From an uncultured Oscillospiraceae bacterium (lineage in GTDB: Bacteria > Bacillota > Clostridia > Oscillospirales > Oscillospiraceae): DNA of 13,669 nucleotides. The translations under genes and the position numbers were made by a program. The stretch spans positions 1-13,669 of the forward strand of contig CAKTVL010000033.1 in the NCBI GenBank assembly GCA_934623575.1, in the 5' to 3' direction. The first letter of the stretch is position 1, and every line of letters begins with the position of its first letter. Shown piece by piece: positions 13,240 through 13,669 of this stretch. Below the pieces are notes generated by a model. It was not told where the DNA came from, did no database searches, and worked only from the letters and a program-made list of their open reading frames with translations.

Positions 13240-13304
13240 TGGGAGAGATGTCGCACCACAACGGCAGGCGGTTTAGCTCACACCACCCGAAAGGGGGTGA
13301 GCCT
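13240..13304 (+). promoter_or_regulatory. Leader of the peptide mRNA, ribosome site in a stem
   Basis: A 65-base leader. CTCAC (13277-13281) pairs with GTGAG (13297-13301) and CCC (13286-13288) with GGG (13293-13295) under a GAAA loop (13289-13292), burying the ribosome site AAGGGGGTGA. A second segment, GGCGGTTT (13267-13274), is an exact complement of AAACCGCC (13364-13371) in the 3' hairpin, allowing end-to-end pairing. Both devices are known from type I toxin mRNAs. Confidence 0.5.
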
Positions 13305-13385
13305 ATGCGCATTACTTTACATATTGGCGGTTACACTGTGACCATCATCGTAAAGAAACGCGAAAACCGCCACTCTGGCAAGTGA
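13305..13385 (+). CDS. 26-residue peptide, candidate type I toxin
   Basis: ATG to TGA encodes 26 residues starting MRITLHIGGYTV and ending NRHSGK. Residues 2-16 alternate polar and beta-branched hydrophobic residues around a GG turn, suggesting a beta-hairpin; residues 17-26 are basic (KKRE then NRHSGK). No acid-rich or coiled segment. A good ribosome site (AAGGGGGTGA) lies 5 bases upstream but is in a stem. The last six codons and the stop lie in the terminator hairpin, and two other hairpins in the window keep the same codons, which supports the ORF as real. A strong promoter drives it, and a convergent minus-strand RNA overlaps its 3' end. Toxicity is inference from architecture; other options are a regulatory peptide or a selfish element. 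I do not recognise the family. Confidence 0.6.
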   Translation: MRITLHIGGYTVTIIVKKRENRHSGK

Positions 13386-13452
13386 CGGTTTTCTGAATTT
13401 TTTCTAAACCATACTATACCGGAGCTAAACCGCTTGTCACGGCATCTCTCCT
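13352..13452 (-). ncRNA. Convergent antisense RNA, candidate antitoxin (copy C)
   Basis: A candidate RNA of about 100 bases starting after the TTGACA/TATAAT promoter at 13459-13488 and ending at the hairpin 13362-13393 with minus-strand TTTTCGCGTTTCTTT. It overlaps the peptide mRNA tail by about 40-50 bases. Its core GACAAGCGGTTTAGC is shared with copies A and B. Its GCGGTTT can also pair with AAACCGC in the mRNA hairpin. Its first part (GGAGAGATG...GCGGTTTAGCTC) is the same, not complementary, to the peptide mRNA leader. Confidence 0.55.
13362..13393. terminator. Shared bidirectional terminator of peptide mRNA and antisense RNA
   Basis: GAAAACCG (13362-13369) pairs with CGGTTTTC (13386-13393); a C/A mismatch, then CACT with AGTG; loop CTGGCA. 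Plus side continues TGAATTTTTTC; minus side GCGTTTCTTT. The stop codon of the peptide lies in the 3' arm. Confidence 0.8.
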
Positions 13453-13458
13453 GCCCTT

Positions 13459-13488
13459 ATTATACGCATATGGCAGCGGAAATGTCAA
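13459..13488 (-). promoter_or_regulatory. Promoter of antisense RNA copy C
   Basis: Minus strand TTGACA (13488-13483), 18-base spacer, perfect TATAAT (13464-13459). It begins one base past the T-run of the rpmA terminator. Confidence 0.8.
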
Positions 13489-13497
13489 GAAAAAACC
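13459..13497. repeat. 39-bp direct repeat, right copy
   Basis: Partner of 13147-13185; see there. The last bases run into the rpmA terminator. Confidence 0.85.
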
Positions 13498-13521
13498 TCC
13501 CGCTGAGGCGGGAGGTTTTTT
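13490..13521 (-). terminator. Intrinsic terminator of rpmA
   Basis: A perfect 13-bp stem (13491-13503 with 13508-13520; AAAAACCTCCCGC and its complement), TGAG loop, T-run on both sides. It ends the rpmA transcript 8 bases past the stop and separates it from obg. Confidence 0.9.
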
Positions 13522-13528
13522 ATACCAA

Positions 13529-13669
13529 TTACTCCGCGGGGTAGACAGAGACCTGCTTGCGGTCCTTGCCCAGACGCTCGAAGCGGACAACGCCGTCCGC
13601 CTTGGCGAACAGGGTGTCGTCGGTACCCTTGCCCACGTTGGTGCCGGGGTGGATGTGGGTGCCGCGCTG
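13529..13669 (-). CDS. rpmA: 50S ribosomal protein L27 (5' end missing)
   Basis: The last 46 residues of L27, which lies near the peptidyl-transferase centre of the 50S subunit. The visible part, [20 protein letters not shown] then [20 protein letters not shown] and SVYPAE-stop, matches the L27 core (QRGTxIHPGxNVGxGxDDTLF). The N-terminus, including any cleavable leader, is outside the window. In Firmicutes rpmA normally precedes obg closely; here the gap is filled by small RNA cassettes. Confidence 0.95.
   Translation of the reverse strand, partial: QRGTHIHPGTNVGKGTDDTLFAKADGVVRFERLGKDRKQVSVYPAE

Larger units (their letters stand above)
12956..13528. other. 573-base rpmA-obg intergenic region
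   Basis: From right to left: rpmA terminator, antisense RNA copy C with the convergent peptide gene, a short imperfect stem CCGTC/GACGG with minus-strand TTTTTT (13180-13200), small RNA copy B, and the obg promoter and leader. No other ORF is credible here. Confidence 0.8.

Noticed and set aside
13158..13304. 49-codon N-terminal extension of the small peptide ORF
   Set aside because: The extended frame runs through the promoter at 13204-13232 and lacks a ribosome site; the ATG at 13305 has a good one.
1..13669. tRNA or rRNA genes, insertion sequences, prophage genes
   Set aside because: No cloverleaf with a T-arm GTTCGA-type sequence, no transposase or integrase motifs, and no rRNA segments were seen.

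Overview
The window is GC-rich, densely coded DNA from a low-GC-phylum-type (Firmicutes) anaerobe. Strong AGGAGG ribosome sites, TTGACA/TATAAT promoters often with an extended TGn -10, the rpsF-ssb-rpsR and rpmA-obg clusters, a cysteine desulfidase (CyuA) and a two-gene SufC-SufB iron-sulfur system together suggest a gut-type clostridium of the Oscillospiraceae and relatives. That placement is inference; no 16S gene is present.

Layout. 1-1600 (minus): sufC-sufB, with sufB cut by the window edge. 1712-2266 (plus): a degenerate ferritin-like protein. 2331-2915 (plus): an HD-domain phosphohydrolase. 3182-3661 (plus): a dCMP deaminase. 3735-5003 (plus): CyuA. 5097-7137 (minus): an ECF sigma factor translationally coupled to a polytopic membrane protein. 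7425-8484 (minus): rpsF-ssb-rpsR. 8485-9052: a 568-base intergenic region with strong hairpins and a possible tiny ORF. 9053-11381 (plus): a LysR regulator and a DUF2156-GNAT fusion. 11431-11613 (plus): a 60-residue conserved-looking protein. 11675-12955 (minus): obg. 12956-13528: non-coding insertion region. 13529-13669 (minus): 3' end of rpmA.

The most interesting part is the interval between rpmA and obg, with a related copy between rpsR and the sigma-factor gene. At 13204-13488 a near-consensus plus-strand promoter drives a 26-residue peptide ORF whose last codons lie inside a bidirectional terminator hairpin. A near-consensus minus-strand promoter drives a roughly 100-base RNA that converges on the same hairpin. 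This is the architecture of a convergent type I toxin-antitoxin locus (compare par/fst and txpA/ratA), but the peptide looks like a beta-hairpin with a basic tail and I do not recognise it as a described toxin family. Two more loci (7243-7376 and 13038-13176) keep the minus-strand promoter, the RNA core and the hairpin but have lost the peptide ORF except for its last codons (NRHSAK-stop, NRHPAR-stop). They look like orphan antitoxin-type RNAs.

Most other genes are housekeeping or stand-alone units with their own promoters and terminators; few functional links between neighbours are evident beyond sufCB, sigma/membrane protein and the ribosomal clusters.
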